The translations under genes were made by a program, and so were the position numbers. A DNA stretch of 50,276 nt from an uncultured Cytophagales bacterium. Lineage in GTDB: Bacteria; Bacteroidota; Bacteroidia; Cytophagales; Bernardetiaceae. Of this stretch, positions 34,816 to 43,870 are shown one piece after another. The stretch's first letter is position 1. Each line of letters begins with the position of its first letter. Under the pieces are notes generated by a model. That model saw nothing but the letters and a program-made list of their open reading frames with translations, did no database searches and was not told the origin of the DNA. Where the stretch lies: NCBI GenBank assembly GCA_937136415.1, contig CAKZOK010000086.1, positions 1-50,276 of the forward strand, read 5' to 3'.

Positions 34816-36078
34816 TTATTGATTTACTTCATAAGTAAGACCTTGAAACTTGTTTTCAAATTTATCTATGAGTTTATAAATGTTGTCTTTGCTCCAATTT
34901 CTTGCAACAAAATAACTTCTACCTTCAAAAATTAATTCTGGCTCACTAGTAGTTTTGTATTTGCGATATTTTATTTCTGTTTCCGTAAAATTTTCTTTTT
35001 CCTTTAACAAATGAAAACTACAACTTTTATCTTTTCTTAGATATTTAATACTATTTTCATTAATTAATCCTTTTTGCTCAAGTAATTTTATAGTTTGAAG
35101 TCCAATATCAGATTTTTTAATCCCTGTTACAAAGTCTTCTCCTCTATATTTTATACTTAGTTTACTTCTATCTCTATCACTTGATAGATTGTCTAAAGCA
35201 TCTTTTATACTATCTCTTGTTTCTTTCTCTTGCTCTGGGTCAGAACTTATAGCATACAAAGATGCTAAAATCAATTTTTGATTTTTCTCCCAAAAACTAG
35301 AAAGCAATTTTCTTTCTTCGTTACCAAGTGCCATAATTAGTTCTTTTTTATGTCCATCTACCTCTACATCAATAGCAGGCTGACTTAATGATTGTAAATA
35401 TTCTTTTAAGATATTTTTTGTTCTGATTGATATGTTTTGATTTAGCGCAGGTTCTATTAAATAATCAACAATAGATTGATAATTTATTTGGATAAATTCT
35501 TTACAATTACACTCTGGTTCAGTCAATTCAATTAATTCAAGAGTTGAAATAGGTGTTAAGTAAATGTATAATACGATATTATTTTCTGTTTCAGATGAGT
35601 TGAAATGATTGTAATATTTATTGGTTTGGTCGTTATTTTCTTTGCTCTCAACTTTATTTTCAATAATTAATTTGATATTTTTCTCCTCTTTATTGACAAG
35701 TAAATTTAGCTCTACATAAATATCAAGTCGTCCTACGTTTTTTATATAAAACTCTGGTTGAATAGTCAAGTTTTCTATAATATAATCTTCTGTAACAAAA
35801 GAATTGTATAAACTAGAATATTGATTTTTGTGTTTATCATTACTAAACTTCAAAATTATATCTAGTAATTTTTTTATTGGAAAATCTCCTAAATTATGAC
35901 TTTCTTTATTTCCAAGCAACCAAGCTATAAAATTGCTATGACTGATTTCTCGCCTACTAATTCCTAAAATTTCTGAAAAGGATTTTGAATAATAAAATTT
36001 TTCTAACTTTTGAAAATCAGTATCGTTTTTAAATTTTATTATTTCATCTCTTATTTTATCTAAAGTGTAATTTTCCAT
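34816..36078 (-). CDS. PD-(D/E)XK nuclease-like protein
   Basis: A 420-residue soluble protein. The early EISHSNFIAWLLGNKESHNLGDFPIK segment (about 44-69) and the nuclease core, GRLDIYVEL (Asp119), IIENKV (Glu140, Lys142) and DQTNKYY (Gln151), match the PD-(D/E)XK superfamily group of Pfam PF14281, which is often found in accessory regions. The catalytic D-E-x-K set is intact. The C-terminal half (about 250-420) is a helical/beta region of unknown role. It follows an unrecognised gene by 32 bp, forming a two-gene unit. Function might lie in defence or DNA processing, but that is inference. A/T-rich codon use stands out little from its neighbours. Confidence 0.75.
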   Translation of the reverse strand: MENYTLDKIRDEIIKFKNDTDFQKLEKFYYSKSFSEILGISRREISHSNFIAWLLGNKESHNLGDFPIKKLLDIILKFSNDKHKNQYSSLYNSFVTEDYIIENLTIQPEFYIKNVGRLDIYVELNLLVNKEEKNIKLIIENKVESKENNDQTNKYYNHFNSSETENNIVLYIYLTPISTLELIELTEPECNCKEFIQINYQSIVDYLIEPALNQNISIRTKNILKEYLQSLSQPAIDVEVDGHKKELIMALGNEERKLLSSFWEKNQKLILASLYAISSDPEQEKETRDSIKDALDNLSSDRDRSKLSIKYRGEDFVTGIKKSDIGLQTIKLLEQKGLINENSIKYLRKDKSCSFHLLKEKENFTETEIKYRKYKTTSEPELIFEGRSYFVARNWSKDNIYKLIDKFENKFQGLTYEVNQ

Positions 36079-36110
36079 TTTTTTTGTAATAAATATAACT
36101 GAATTAATTT

Positions 36111-36728
36111 CTATAAATTACTTCTGTTCAAAAGCTGTTCTTGACGATAAATATCTGCTTCACATTTATCTCTTATATAAGTTATTCGATTATTTGAACC
36201 ACTCAATTCATAAAATCTATCAAGCGCATTTACTGCTGGGTTACCTTCATTTCCAAAAAAATGAATATATGTGTTTTTGTATAATTCATTTAAAGATTTT
36301 CCATATACAGGTTCAAAATAATCAATTTTTTCTCCAGTAGAATTAACTACTTTACAGTAACAATCATAAAGTCTAAAAGTCTTGTTTTTCCATTCTTTCT
36401 TTTTAAAAGAATAAAGTTCTTCTAATAATTTTACTTCAAAAATATATTGATTTTGCTTAATATTTATTTCAAAGAACAAAGATGTATTTCTATCAAATAT
36501 TAACTTGAACATATCTATTTTTTTTGCTTTTTCTTTCTCTTCTAATTCGTTTCTAAATGTAGATATAGATTTTTCTTTTTGTATTCTACCAACAGGTTTA
36601 CCTATTTCAAAATCTGTACTTTCGTCTCCCAGTATGCAATATGTAGTATTTTCAACTAAAGAGATACGTTGATTTGTTTCTCTATCGTAAAAATGTCCAT
36701 ACTTAAAAATTATATTTTTACTTATCAT
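36111..36728 (-). CDS. Unrecognised protein, partner of the nuclease-like gene
   Basis: A 205-residue soluble protein with no signal peptide or membrane helix. The first 30 residues (KYGHFYDRETNQRISLVENTTYCIL) look like a small beta domain, followed by a Lys/Glu-rich helix (about 55-75), a mixed region with FEVKLLEELYSFKK, and a final alpha-rich part. I recognise no motif. It is the first gene of the pair with the PD-(D/E)XK protein (32-bp gap), so both are likely made together. It may regulate, target or inhibit the nuclease-like protein; this is inference from gene order. Confidence 0.6.
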   Translation of the reverse strand: MISKNIIFKYGHFYDRETNQRISLVENTTYCILGDESTDFEIGKPVGRIQKEKSISTFRNELEEKEKAKKIDMFKLIFDRNTSLFFEINIKQNQYIFEVKLLEELYSFKKKEWKNKTFRLYDCYCKVVNSTGEKIDYFEPVYGKSLNELYKNTYIHFFGNEGNPAVNALDRFYELSGSNNRITYIRDKCEADIYRQEQLLNRSNL

Positions 36729-36787
36729 AATATTGAATTTGTATGTTATGTTTTTAATAAAATCAAATATACCATTTTTTTACAAAT

Positions 36788-36831
36788 AAAAAACCTACCA
36801 AATTTCCAAAAAAGAAAAATCAGTAGGTTTT
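36788..36831 (-). terminator. Terminator after gcvP
   Basis: AAAACCTAC and GTAGGTTTT form a 9-bp stem around a long A-rich loop, with A's at the left that become a T-run on the minus strand. It lies just downstream of the gcvP stop and upstream of the two-gene nuclease unit. Confidence 0.65.
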
Positions 36832-36856
36832 CATAATTTATAAAACAGAAATCAAA

Positions 36857-39781
36857 CTACTTCACTTCTGCCAATTCTCTTTCTTCATATTCTTCAACAG
36901 GAATACAGCTACACATAAGGTTTCTATCACCAAAGGCATCATCTATGCGACTTACCGAAACCCAAAACTTGCGTTCTTTTACCCATTCCAACGGATAAAC
37001 TGCCTTCTGACGAGAATAAGGAAAATCCCACTCATCAGCCAAAAGACGTGCAGCCGTATGAGGAGCATTTTTCATTACATTATTTTCTGCATCGGAATCT
37101 CTATCTTCAATTTCTTGAATTTCTTTGCGAATCTGAATCATAGCCTGTGCAAAACGGTCTAGCTCTTCTTTTGTTTCGCTTTCTGTTGGCTCAATCATAA
37201 GCGTTCCTGCAACTGGAAAAGAAACCGTCGGAGCGTGAAAACCATAATCCATCAAGCGTTTTGCAATATCTACCACTTCAATCCCGACTGTTTTCTTAAA
37301 TTCTCTACAATCCAAAATAAACTCGTGAGCGCAACGCCCATTTTTACCTACATACAAAATTGGATAGTGTTCTTCCAACAAAGATTTGATATAATTTGCA
37401 TTCAAAATGGCTCTTTCTGTCGCTCTTGTCAGTCCGTCGCCTCCCATCATAGCAATATAAGCATACGAAATAAGCAAAATAGAAGCACTTCCATAAGGAG
37501 CTGCCGAAATAGGGTGACTTGCACCATTTTCTTCAATTTTTCCACGAATCTCAACTACTGGGTGAGAGGGCAAATAAGGAGCTAAATCTTTTACGACACC
37601 AATAGGCCCCATTCCCGGACCACCCCCACCATGAGGAATACAAAACGTTTTATGCAAATTCAAATGACAAACATCTGCACCAATATTGGCAGGAGAAGTC
37701 AAACCAACTTGAGCATTCATATTTGCACCGTCCATATAAACACGTCCACCGTTTTTATGAATAATATCACAAATTTCGATAATAGATTCCTCAAAAACAC
37801 CATGCGTAGAAGGATAGGTTACCATCAAACATGATAAATTTTCTCTGTGTTTTTCTACTTTTGCTTTCAAATCTTCTACATCAATATTTCCATTTTCATC
37901 ACATTTTGTAATGACAGTTTTCATTCCTGCCATTACTGCACTTGCTGGATTTGTTCCGTGTGCAGACGATGGAATAATAGCAATATTTCGGTGTTCATTT
38001 CCATTGGCAGCATGGTAGCCACGAATAGTCATCAAACCAGCATACTCGCCCTGCGCTCCCGAATTGGGCTGTAAAGAAACATCATCAAAACCTGTAATTT
38101 CACACAGCCAAGTACGTAGATTATCTGTAATTTCTTTGTATCCATTTGCTTGACTAAGAGGCGCAAACGGGTGGATTTGTCCAAATTCTGACCATGTAAC
38201 AGGAATCATTTCGGCTGTTGCATTGAGTTTCATTGTACAAGAACCCAAAGAAATCATCGAATGTACTAAAGATAAATCTTTGTTTTCCAAACGCTTCATG
38301 TAGCGCAACATTTCGTGTTCGGTATGGTATAAAGAAAAAACAGGGTGCGTCATAAAATCAGACTTTCTAATAACTGCATCTTCCCAGTTTAGCTCCAAAT
38401 CTTGAGCAAATTCTTTTATTTCTTCTTTGAAAGAATCTTTGTGCATAGCTCTTGCAAAAAGTGCCGATAAGGTTTCTAGGTCTTCATATTCAGCACGCTC
38501 GCCATAAGAAATTCCTATATTTCCATTATTAAAATAACGAAGGTTTATTTCATTTTTTTCAGCTAATTCCTTTATGTTTCTTGCTTGTTCGTTTGTTGTA
38601 TTTATTTTTAATGTATCAAAATACTGACTATAAATTACTTCATAGCCCAATTTTGTCAAAAACTTTTCTGTAATCTTAGCAAAACCATGGATTCTGTGAG
38701 CAATGTTTTTTAATCCTTCTGCGCCATGATAAACACCATACATACTTGCCATTACGGAAAGCAAAACCTGTGCAGTACAAATATTTGAAGTTGCTCGTTC
38801 TCTTTTGATGTGTTGTTCACGAGTTTGCAGAGCCATTCTGTAAGCAGCATTTCCGTCAGCATCTTTCGAAAGACCAATTACACGCCCTGGCATAAAACGC
38901 TTATTTTTTTCATGAATTGCAAAAAATGCAGCATGAGGACCTCCATAACCCATCGGAACGCCCAAACGTTGAGCCGAACCAAAGACTACATCTGCACCCA
39001 TTTCTCCTGGAGGAGTGAGCATAGTCAGAGCCAAAAGGTCAGAAGCAACAGCTACCGAAACTTCATTTTCTTTTGCTGCTGCAATAAATGAACTGATATT
39101 TTTGATGTGTCCATCGGTGTTTGGATATTGAAGCAGAAGCCCAAAAAAGGTTTCATCAGTAACATCAAACTTTGTAATATCTCCAATTTCTAATTCTATT
39201 CCCAATGGCTCGGCACGTCCTTGCAATAATGAAAGCGTTTGGGGGTGACATTTATTAGAAACAAAAAATTTCATTGCTTTTTTCTTAGATTTCGCCTTTG
39301 TTGCTTCCAATAGGCGCATTGCTTCTGCTGCTGCTGTTGCTTCATCTAAAAGCGAGGCGTTGGCAATTTCCATTCCTGTAAGGTCTATGACCATTGTTTG
39401 GAAATTGATGAGAGCTTCTAATCTTCCTTGTGCGATTTCGGCTTGATAGGGCGTATAAGCTGTGTACCAAGCTGGATTTTCCAATACATTTCTAAGAATT
39501 ACATTCGGCACAAGCGTTTCGTAATATCCCATTCCGATAAAAGAACGAAAGACTTTATTTTTAGATGCAATTTTTTGAAGATTATGAATAAAATCACTTT
39601 CTGTAAGAGCAGAAGGCAAATTTAATGGATTTTTAAGACGAATATCAGCAGGAACAGTTTCTGAAATAAGCTCTTCGATAGAAGAAACATTTACTTTTTT
39701 GAGCATCTGAACAATAGAATCATCAAGGTTTCCATTGTGGCGACTCTCAAAGGTGGTTTGATTGAAGATATTGATTTTCAT
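36857..39781 (-). CDS. gcvP: Glycine dehydrogenase (decarboxylating), P-protein
   Basis: The PLP-dependent decarboxylating subunit of the glycine cleavage system. At 974 residues it is the fused, homodimeric form. Hallmarks are [44 protein letters not shown] near the N-terminus, the [16 protein letters not shown] region, [13 protein letters not shown], and the PLP-lysine motif [22 protein letters not shown]. The ATG start gives [17 protein letters not shown], as in family members. gcvT and gcvH are not adjacent, which is usual in Bacteroidota. About 1 kb of non-coding DNA lies upstream; no glycine riboswitch was recognised. Confidence 0.97.
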   Translation of the reverse strand: MKINIFNQTTFESRHNGNLDDSIVQMLKKVNVSSIEELISETVPADIRLKNPLNLPSALTESDFIHNLQKIASKNKVFRSFIGMGYYETLVPNVILRNVLENPAWYTAYTPYQAEIAQGRLEALINFQTMVIDLTGMEIANASLLDEATAAAEAMRLLEATKAKSKKKAMKFFVSNKCHPQTLSLLQGRAEPLGIELEIGDITKFDVTDETFFGLLLQYPNTDGHIKNISSFIAAAKENEVSVAVASDLLALTMLTPPGEMGADVVFGSAQRLGVPMGYGGPHAAFFAIHEKNKRFMPGRVIGLSKDADGNAAYRMALQTREQHIKRERATSNICTAQVLLSVMASMYGVYHGAEGLKNIAHRIHGFAKITEKFLTKLGYEVIYSQYFDTLKINTTNEQARNIKELAEKNEINLRYFNNGNIGISYGERAEYEDLETLSALFARAMHKDSFKEEIKEFAQDLELNWEDAVIRKSDFMTHPVFSLYHTEHEMLRYMKRLENKDLSLVHSMISLGSCTMKLNATAEMIPVTWSEFGQIHPFAPLSQANGYKEITDNLRTWLCEITGFDDVSLQPNSGAQGEYAGLMTIRGYHAANGNEHRNIAIIPSSAHGTNPASAVMAGMKTVITKCDENGNIDVEDLKAKVEKHRENLSCLMVTYPSTHGVFEESIIEICDIIHKNGGRVYMDGANMNAQVGLTSPANIGADVCHLNLHKTFCIPHGGGGPGMGPIGVVKDLAPYLPSHPVVEIRGKIEENGASHPISAAPYGSASILLISYAYIAMMGGDGLTRATERAILNANYIKSLLEEHYPILYVGKNGRCAHEFILDCREFKKTVGIEVVDIAKRLMDYGFHAPTVSFPVAGTLMIEPTESETKEELDRFAQAMIQIRKEIQEIEDRDSDAENNVMKNAPHTAARLLADEWDFPYSRQKAVYPLEWVKERKFWVSVSRIDDAFGDRNLMCSCIPVEEYEERELAEVK

Positions 39782-40546
39782 TCGTATAGGTTTACTAAAG
39801 GTAAGCTAGGTTAAAAAGACGTGAGATATAAAAGACTTAATATAAAATACAATAGATTGAATAATTTTGATGAGTTGAGATAGATTTTGTATCAAATTCT
39901 GAACTCATTTTATGATATTGTAAAGTTACAAAATATATTATTCTGAATCTTAAAAGCAAGAACAAATATCTACTAGGTTTGTATAAAGTCAAAAATAATA
40001 AAACCAATTCTTTAATTTTAGAAAATGTCTAGTAGTGTGATGTTAAAGTTAAATTCACTTTTTGCGTGAAAAATATAACTATTTTAGTTTGAAAACGTTT
40101 AGAAAGTATCAAAAAGTCGTGAAAAAATGAATGGTATTGTATTTTATAATTATTTTTAATATTATAAAAAATGTATGATATATTTAAAATAATTATTTTT
40201 AATAAGATATAATAAATAATTCATAATTTATTGAAATTTTTTTTTATTGTATTATTTTTAGTAAAAAATAAAGTTATTGTATCAAAAACATGAGAAAAAC
40301 GCAAATATGTTTTGATTAAGAAAGTTTAGAGAAATATTTTTTATTCTCTATTTTTTTTAAGATTTTTGTATCAAAGTGTATTCTTTTTTAAATAAAGCAT
40401 TTATTATTTCCTAACTATTCTATTTTTTGAAATAATTGTAAGCCTTAACTGTTTTGTATTGAAGAATAATAAAAAAAATGAAAAGGATTTTAAGAATTTT
40501 TAAATTTTGGTCTTGCGTTTGCTTATACTAAATCAAAAATACTTTT

Positions 40547-40564
40547 GTATCAACAAAGTATCAA
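40547..40564 (+). promoter_or_regulatory. Candidate operator: two GTATCAA sites 11 bp apart
   Basis: GTATCAA at 40547-40553 and 40558-40564 are directly repeated with an 11-bp step, about one helical turn. They end about 24 bp before a TATCTTTA box, a place fit for an activator. Four more copies lie upstream in the same gap. Confidence 0.4.
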
Positions 40565-40587
40565 CGTTTTAATTATAACTTATTTTT

Positions 40588-40595
40588 TATCTTTA
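40588..40595 (+). promoter_or_regulatory. Candidate -7 box upstream of the glycosyltransferase gene
   Basis: TATCTTTA, one base from TAnnTTTG, lies about 200 bp before the glycosyltransferase start. No TTG at the exact -33 distance. Confidence 0.3.
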
Positions 40596-40790
40596 CTGAT
40601 AAATATTGTTTAAGCTAATAATTAAAAAGAGAATTTTTATTTGGTAATTTTTTAATTTATGCAGACCTTCCTTTATATGAATTAAATTCTACATTTTCCT
40701 TTAATAAAACCTTACAAATAGCTTTTTTAGCTTACTAAGATATTAAGAAATTATACGACATTTAAGCAAATGCAAATTAACCAACATAAA

Positions 40791-42071
40791 ATGAAAATAG
40801 GAATTGTAGTCAATTCTTCTTGGAACATTTATAATTTTAGAATAGGTTTGGTCAAAGCCTTTTTACAAAACCATGAAGTAATTGCCATCGCTCCAGACGA
40901 TGGATATCGAAAATCATTGGAAGAGATGGGCTGTAAGTTTGAGCCTGTTCCGATGGAATGTAAAGGCACAAACCCAATTAATGATGCTCTACTTATCAAA
41001 AGGTTAGTAAGTGCATATCGAAAACACAAACTTGATGTAGTGTTGCATTATACCATAAAACCAAATATTTATGGTACAATAGCTGCGCAGCTTCTAAAAA
41101 TCCCATCGGTCAATAATGTAACAGGATTGGGAACAGTATTTTTGAGAGAAGGTATTTCTTCCAAAATTGCTCAATATTTGTATCGTTTTACGTTTCGTTT
41201 TCCTCAAACGGTATTTTTTCAGAATCAAGATGACAAACAACTTTTTGTTAATAAAAATTTGATTAAAGAATCTATTGCTCGCCTTTTACCTGGTTCGGGT
41301 ATAGATACAACTCATTTTGTACCCAAAAAAACAAACTTATCTATTTCAAAACAAAAAAATAAAAAAGAATTTACTTTTTTATTGATTGCTAGAGTTCTTT
41401 ATGATAAAGGAATTGCAGAATATGCAGATGCGATTAGGCTTTTGAGAAGTAAGGGAATTAATGCACGCTTTCAGCTTTTAGGAAAAATAGATGAAACAAA
41501 AGGATTAGGTATTCCTGAAAAACAAATCAAAGAATGGGAAAAAGAAGGGCTTTTGAAATATCTAGGAACTACTAGCGATGTGCGTCCACTTATTTCGAAT
41601 GCTGATTGTGTTGTGTTGCCTTCTTATAGAGAAGGAACTCCACGCACACTTTTAGAAGCTGCTTGTCTTGGCAAACCAATTATTACAACTGATGTTCCGG
41701 GGTGTAGAGAAACTGTAATTCATAATTTTAATGGTTATTTGTGTGAAGTAAAAAATGCCTATGATTTGGCTGACAAAATGCAAAGAATGATTTCTTTAGA
41801 TAAAGAAACCTTAAATGAAATGGGTGTAAATAGTCGTTGGCTTGCTGAAACAAAATTTGACCACCAAATTGTTATTAAAAGATATACAGAAGTGCTTGAT
41901 AAAGTACAAATAGAAGAGAGTAGAAAAAATATTCCTGTCAATAATTTTGGAAAAATGCGCTCGAAAGTCAAACAAAGACAACTCAAAGAAAAAAGACACA
42001 TGCTTCCTTTTGAGAAAGAAAACAAAGATTTGAAATCAAAAATTACAAATGCAGTTTTAGTAAAATCATAA
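40791..42071 (+). CDS. Glycosyltransferase, GT4 family
   Basis: A retaining GT-B glycosyltransferase that probably adds a sugar during capsule, exopolysaccharide or LPS synthesis. The N-terminal KIGIVVNSSWNIYNFRIGLVKAFLQNHEV and VVLHYTIKPNIYGTIAA segments, the LLIARVLYDKGIAEYADAI hinge and the donor-site REGTPRTLLEAACLGKPIITTDVPGCRE motif (E-x7-E type) are typical of the CapM/PglA-like GT4 group. I choose the ATG at 40791 (MKIGIVV); an ATG seven codons upstream is possible. After the usual end (about residue 375), it carries an unusual basic, low-complexity tail of about 50 residues (KMRSKVKQRQLKEKRH). No other polysaccharide genes are nearby. Confidence 0.88.
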   Translation: MKIGIVVNSSWNIYNFRIGLVKAFLQNHEVIAIAPDDGYRKSLEEMGCKFEPVPMECKGTNPINDALLIKRLVSAYRKHKLDVVLHYTIKPNIYGTIAAQLLKIPSVNNVTGLGTVFLREGISSKIAQYLYRFTFRFPQTVFFQNQDDKQLFVNKNLIKESIARLLPGSGIDTTHFVPKKTNLSISKQKNKKEFTFLLIARVLYDKGIAEYADAIRLLRSKGINARFQLLGKIDETKGLGIPEKQIKEWEKEGLLKYLGTTSDVRPLISNADCVVLPSYREGTPRTLLEAACLGKPIITTDVPGCRETVIHNFNGYLCEVKNAYDLADKMQRMISLDKETLNEMGVNSRWLAETKFDHQIVIKRYTEVLDKVQIEESRKNIPVNNFGKMRSKVKQRQLKEKRHMLPFEKENKDLKSKITNAVLVKS

Positions 42072-42093
42072 TCATTTTTTAGTAGCTAAAAAC

Positions 42094-42130
42094 AAAAAAA
42101 CCTATTTCTTTAGAAAAAAAATAGGTTTTT
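42094..42130. terminator. Bidirectional terminator between GT4 gene and bdhA
   Basis: AAAAACCTATTT and AAATAGGTTTTT form a 12-bp stem around an A-rich loop, with A's before and T's after, between convergent genes. Confidence 0.82.
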
Positions 42131-42147
42131 GTTTTTATATAAAAAAA

Positions 42148-42915
42148 TTATTGAGCTGTCCAACCTCCATCAACTGGAATGGCTGTTCCTGTAAATGCAG
42201 TAGCATGTTTTGAAGCTAATAATAATGCCATTTCTGCAAGAGTTTCCATAGAAACAAAATCTTTTACAGCTTGTTTTTTGAGCATTACTTTTTCAACAAC
42301 CTCATCTTCACTCATTTGGTGTGTTTTGGCTTGTGCTGCAATTTGTTTTTCTACTAATGGCGTTTTGACATAACCAGGGCAAATTGCATTTGCAGTAATA
42401 TTATGAGGCGCACCCTCTAAGCCTAATACTTTTGTGAGTCCGACAATTCCGTGTTTGGCAGCCACATAAGCTGATTTAAACTCCGAAGCACGCAACCCAT
42501 GTGCAGAAGCAATATTAATAATTCTGCCAAATTTTTGTTTTTTCATACCCTCCCAAACAGCTTGCGAAGTATGAAAAGCAGAACTCAAATTGATACCAAT
42601 AATGGCATTCCATTTGGCAGCAGGAAATTTTTCGATAGATGAAACATATTGAATACCTGCATTATTTATCAACACATCAATGACACCAAATTTTTGTTGG
42701 GCTTCATCTATCATTTGTTTGATTTGTTCGGAATCTAGCATATTGGCATTCGAAAACATTGTTTGAATAGCATATTCTTTTGCTACATTGGCTGCTATTT
42801 CTGCGCCATTATCTTCCAAACCATTAAAAACTACATTGTAGCCTGCCTTTGCAAAGTGCTTTGCAATTCCTAAACCGATTCCACTTGTGCTTCCTGTAAT
42901 GAGTACTGTTGCCAT
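42148..42915 (-). CDS. bdhA: 3-hydroxybutyrate dehydrogenase (SDR)
   Basis: Oxidises (R)-3-hydroxybutyrate to acetoacetate with NAD; cytoplasmic. A classical short-chain dehydrogenase: TGSTSGIGLGIA cofactor loop (about 7-18), NNAG at about 87-90, catalytic Ser in INIASAHGL, and Y-x3-K in SAYVAAKHGIVGLTK. The NAICPGYVKTPLVEKQI and MLKKQAVKDFVSMETLAEMALLL segments are typical of 3-hydroxybutyrate dehydrogenases as against other SDRs. The 255-residue length is normal. It is separated from plsC by 66 bp on the same strand and could share a transcript with it. Fits with a polyhydroxybutyrate or ketone-body role, though no phaC gene is in view. Confidence 0.9.
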   Translation of the reverse strand: MATVLITGSTSGIGLGIAKHFAKAGYNVVFNGLEDNGAEIAANVAKEYAIQTMFSNANMLDSEQIKQMIDEAQQKFGVIDVLINNAGIQYVSSIEKFPAAKWNAIIGINLSSAFHTSQAVWEGMKKQKFGRIINIASAHGLRASEFKSAYVAAKHGIVGLTKVLGLEGAPHNITANAICPGYVKTPLVEKQIAAQAKTHQMSEDEVVEKVMLKKQAVKDFVSMETLAEMALLLASKHATAFTGTAIPVDGGWTAQ

Positions 42916-42981
42916 AAAAAGTTTTTTTTAAATAAACAGGTTTTTGCCTGTCTAGAGTTTATAAATTATAATTGTAGAGTT

Positions 42982-43707
42982 TTAAATGTTTTTATTACAT
43001 TTTTTGATGGTAGAATCAATGAGTTTGAAAGTTTTATTTTTTAAATCTTCTACATCATTTTCGTTTAAGTTTTGTGTTTTTATAGGTGCATGATAAATTA
43101 TCTTACAGTGATGACGAGTAAATTTTAAAGGTTGTTTGTCTGGAAGAATTATCCAATTATAAAGAATTGTTACAGGAACTAATGGAGTTTGAGTTTGAAT
43201 AGCTGCTCGAAAAGCACCATCTTTAAAAGGTGTCATTTGTGGTGGGTTTTTTGAAAAAATCCCTCCCTCTGGATAAATTAAAATATTTTTCTTTTCTTTT
43301 ATTGCCTCTTTTACTTTTTCAAATGCCTCAAAACGACTAGCTCCCTGCCCACGACTAACAGGAATATGAATCTTTTTGAAAATATAACCAAATAAAGGCA
43401 CTTTGCTCAATGATGCCTTTCCCATAAAAACACTAAACTTTGGAACTGTCATGACCATAGCAGCAATGTCCATATAAGAAGTATGATTGGCTGCATAAAT
43501 ATAGTTTTGATTAGGATTTGGCTCAAATTCCCATTCTGTTGTTACTTTTATTCCAATTCCAAAATATAGAATTTTTGCCCAAATTCTATATAAAAATCCA
43601 TTCCAATAATGCCATTCTTTGCGTTGTGTTGCCAGCCATAAAAAAGGAAATAATGTTAAAAAAATAATCAAAAACCAAGTAGCACACCAGATAGTATATA
43701 AATTCAT
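42982..43707 (-). CDS. plsC: 1-acyl-sn-glycerol-3-phosphate acyltransferase
   Basis: Adds the second acyl chain to lysophosphatidate in phospholipid synthesis at the inner membrane. It has an N-terminal membrane segment (about 6-28), the catalytic NHTSYMDIAA (H-x4-D, His about 76), GKASLSKVPLFGYIF, the PVSRGQGASRFEAF segment and the YPEGGIFSKNPPQM motif (EGT-type Glu). The 241-residue length fits PlsC. It lies upstream of bdhA on the same strand. The assignment to the LPLAT superfamily is sure; the exact acceptor could be another lysolipid. Confidence 0.9.
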   Translation of the reverse strand: MNLYTIWCATWFLIIFLTLFPFLWLATQRKEWHYWNGFLYRIWAKILYFGIGIKVTTEWEFEPNPNQNYIYAANHTSYMDIAAMVMTVPKFSVFMGKASLSKVPLFGYIFKKIHIPVSRGQGASRFEAFEKVKEAIKEKKNILIYPEGGIFSKNPPQMTPFKDGAFRAAIQTQTPLVPVTILYNWIILPDKQPLKFTRHHCKIIYHAPIKTQNLNENDVEDLKNKTFKLIDSTIKKCNKNI

Positions 43708-43807
43708 GAAAGAGTTATTGGTTACAAGTTATCAGTTACTAATAAATAGCAATGAATACTTCGGTTTAAAATTTTTTTGTAAAAGCAATTACAAATTAAC
43801 ACAAAAA

Positions 43808-43840
43808 AAATTGACAATCCTCAAAGAAGATTGTCAATTT
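43808..43840 (-). terminator. Terminator after the anti-sigma/barrel gene
   Basis: AAATTGACAATC and GATTGTCAATTT form a 12-bp perfect stem with a 9-nt loop; the left A-run is a T-run on the minus strand. Confidence 0.85.
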
Positions 43841-43870
43841 GTGATAATATTTATTCAGTAACGTTGATTG

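Larger units (their letters stand above)
39782..40790. other. 1-kb AT-rich intergenic region with six GTATCAA motifs
   Basis: Longest non-coding stretch in the window, between divergent gcvP and the glycosyltransferase gene. No ORF or RNA gene is credible. It contains GTATCAA six times in one orientation: 39889, 40106, 40279, 40378, 40547 and 40558, four of them as TTGTATCAA. The last two are 11 bp apart and lie just upstream of a TATCTTTA promoter-like box. Confidence 0.6.

Noticed and set aside
39782..40790. Possible glycine riboswitch upstream of gcvP
   Set aside because: No tandem glycine aptamer pattern is visible; the conspicuous signal is the repeated GTATCAA motif, in the other direction relative to gcvP.
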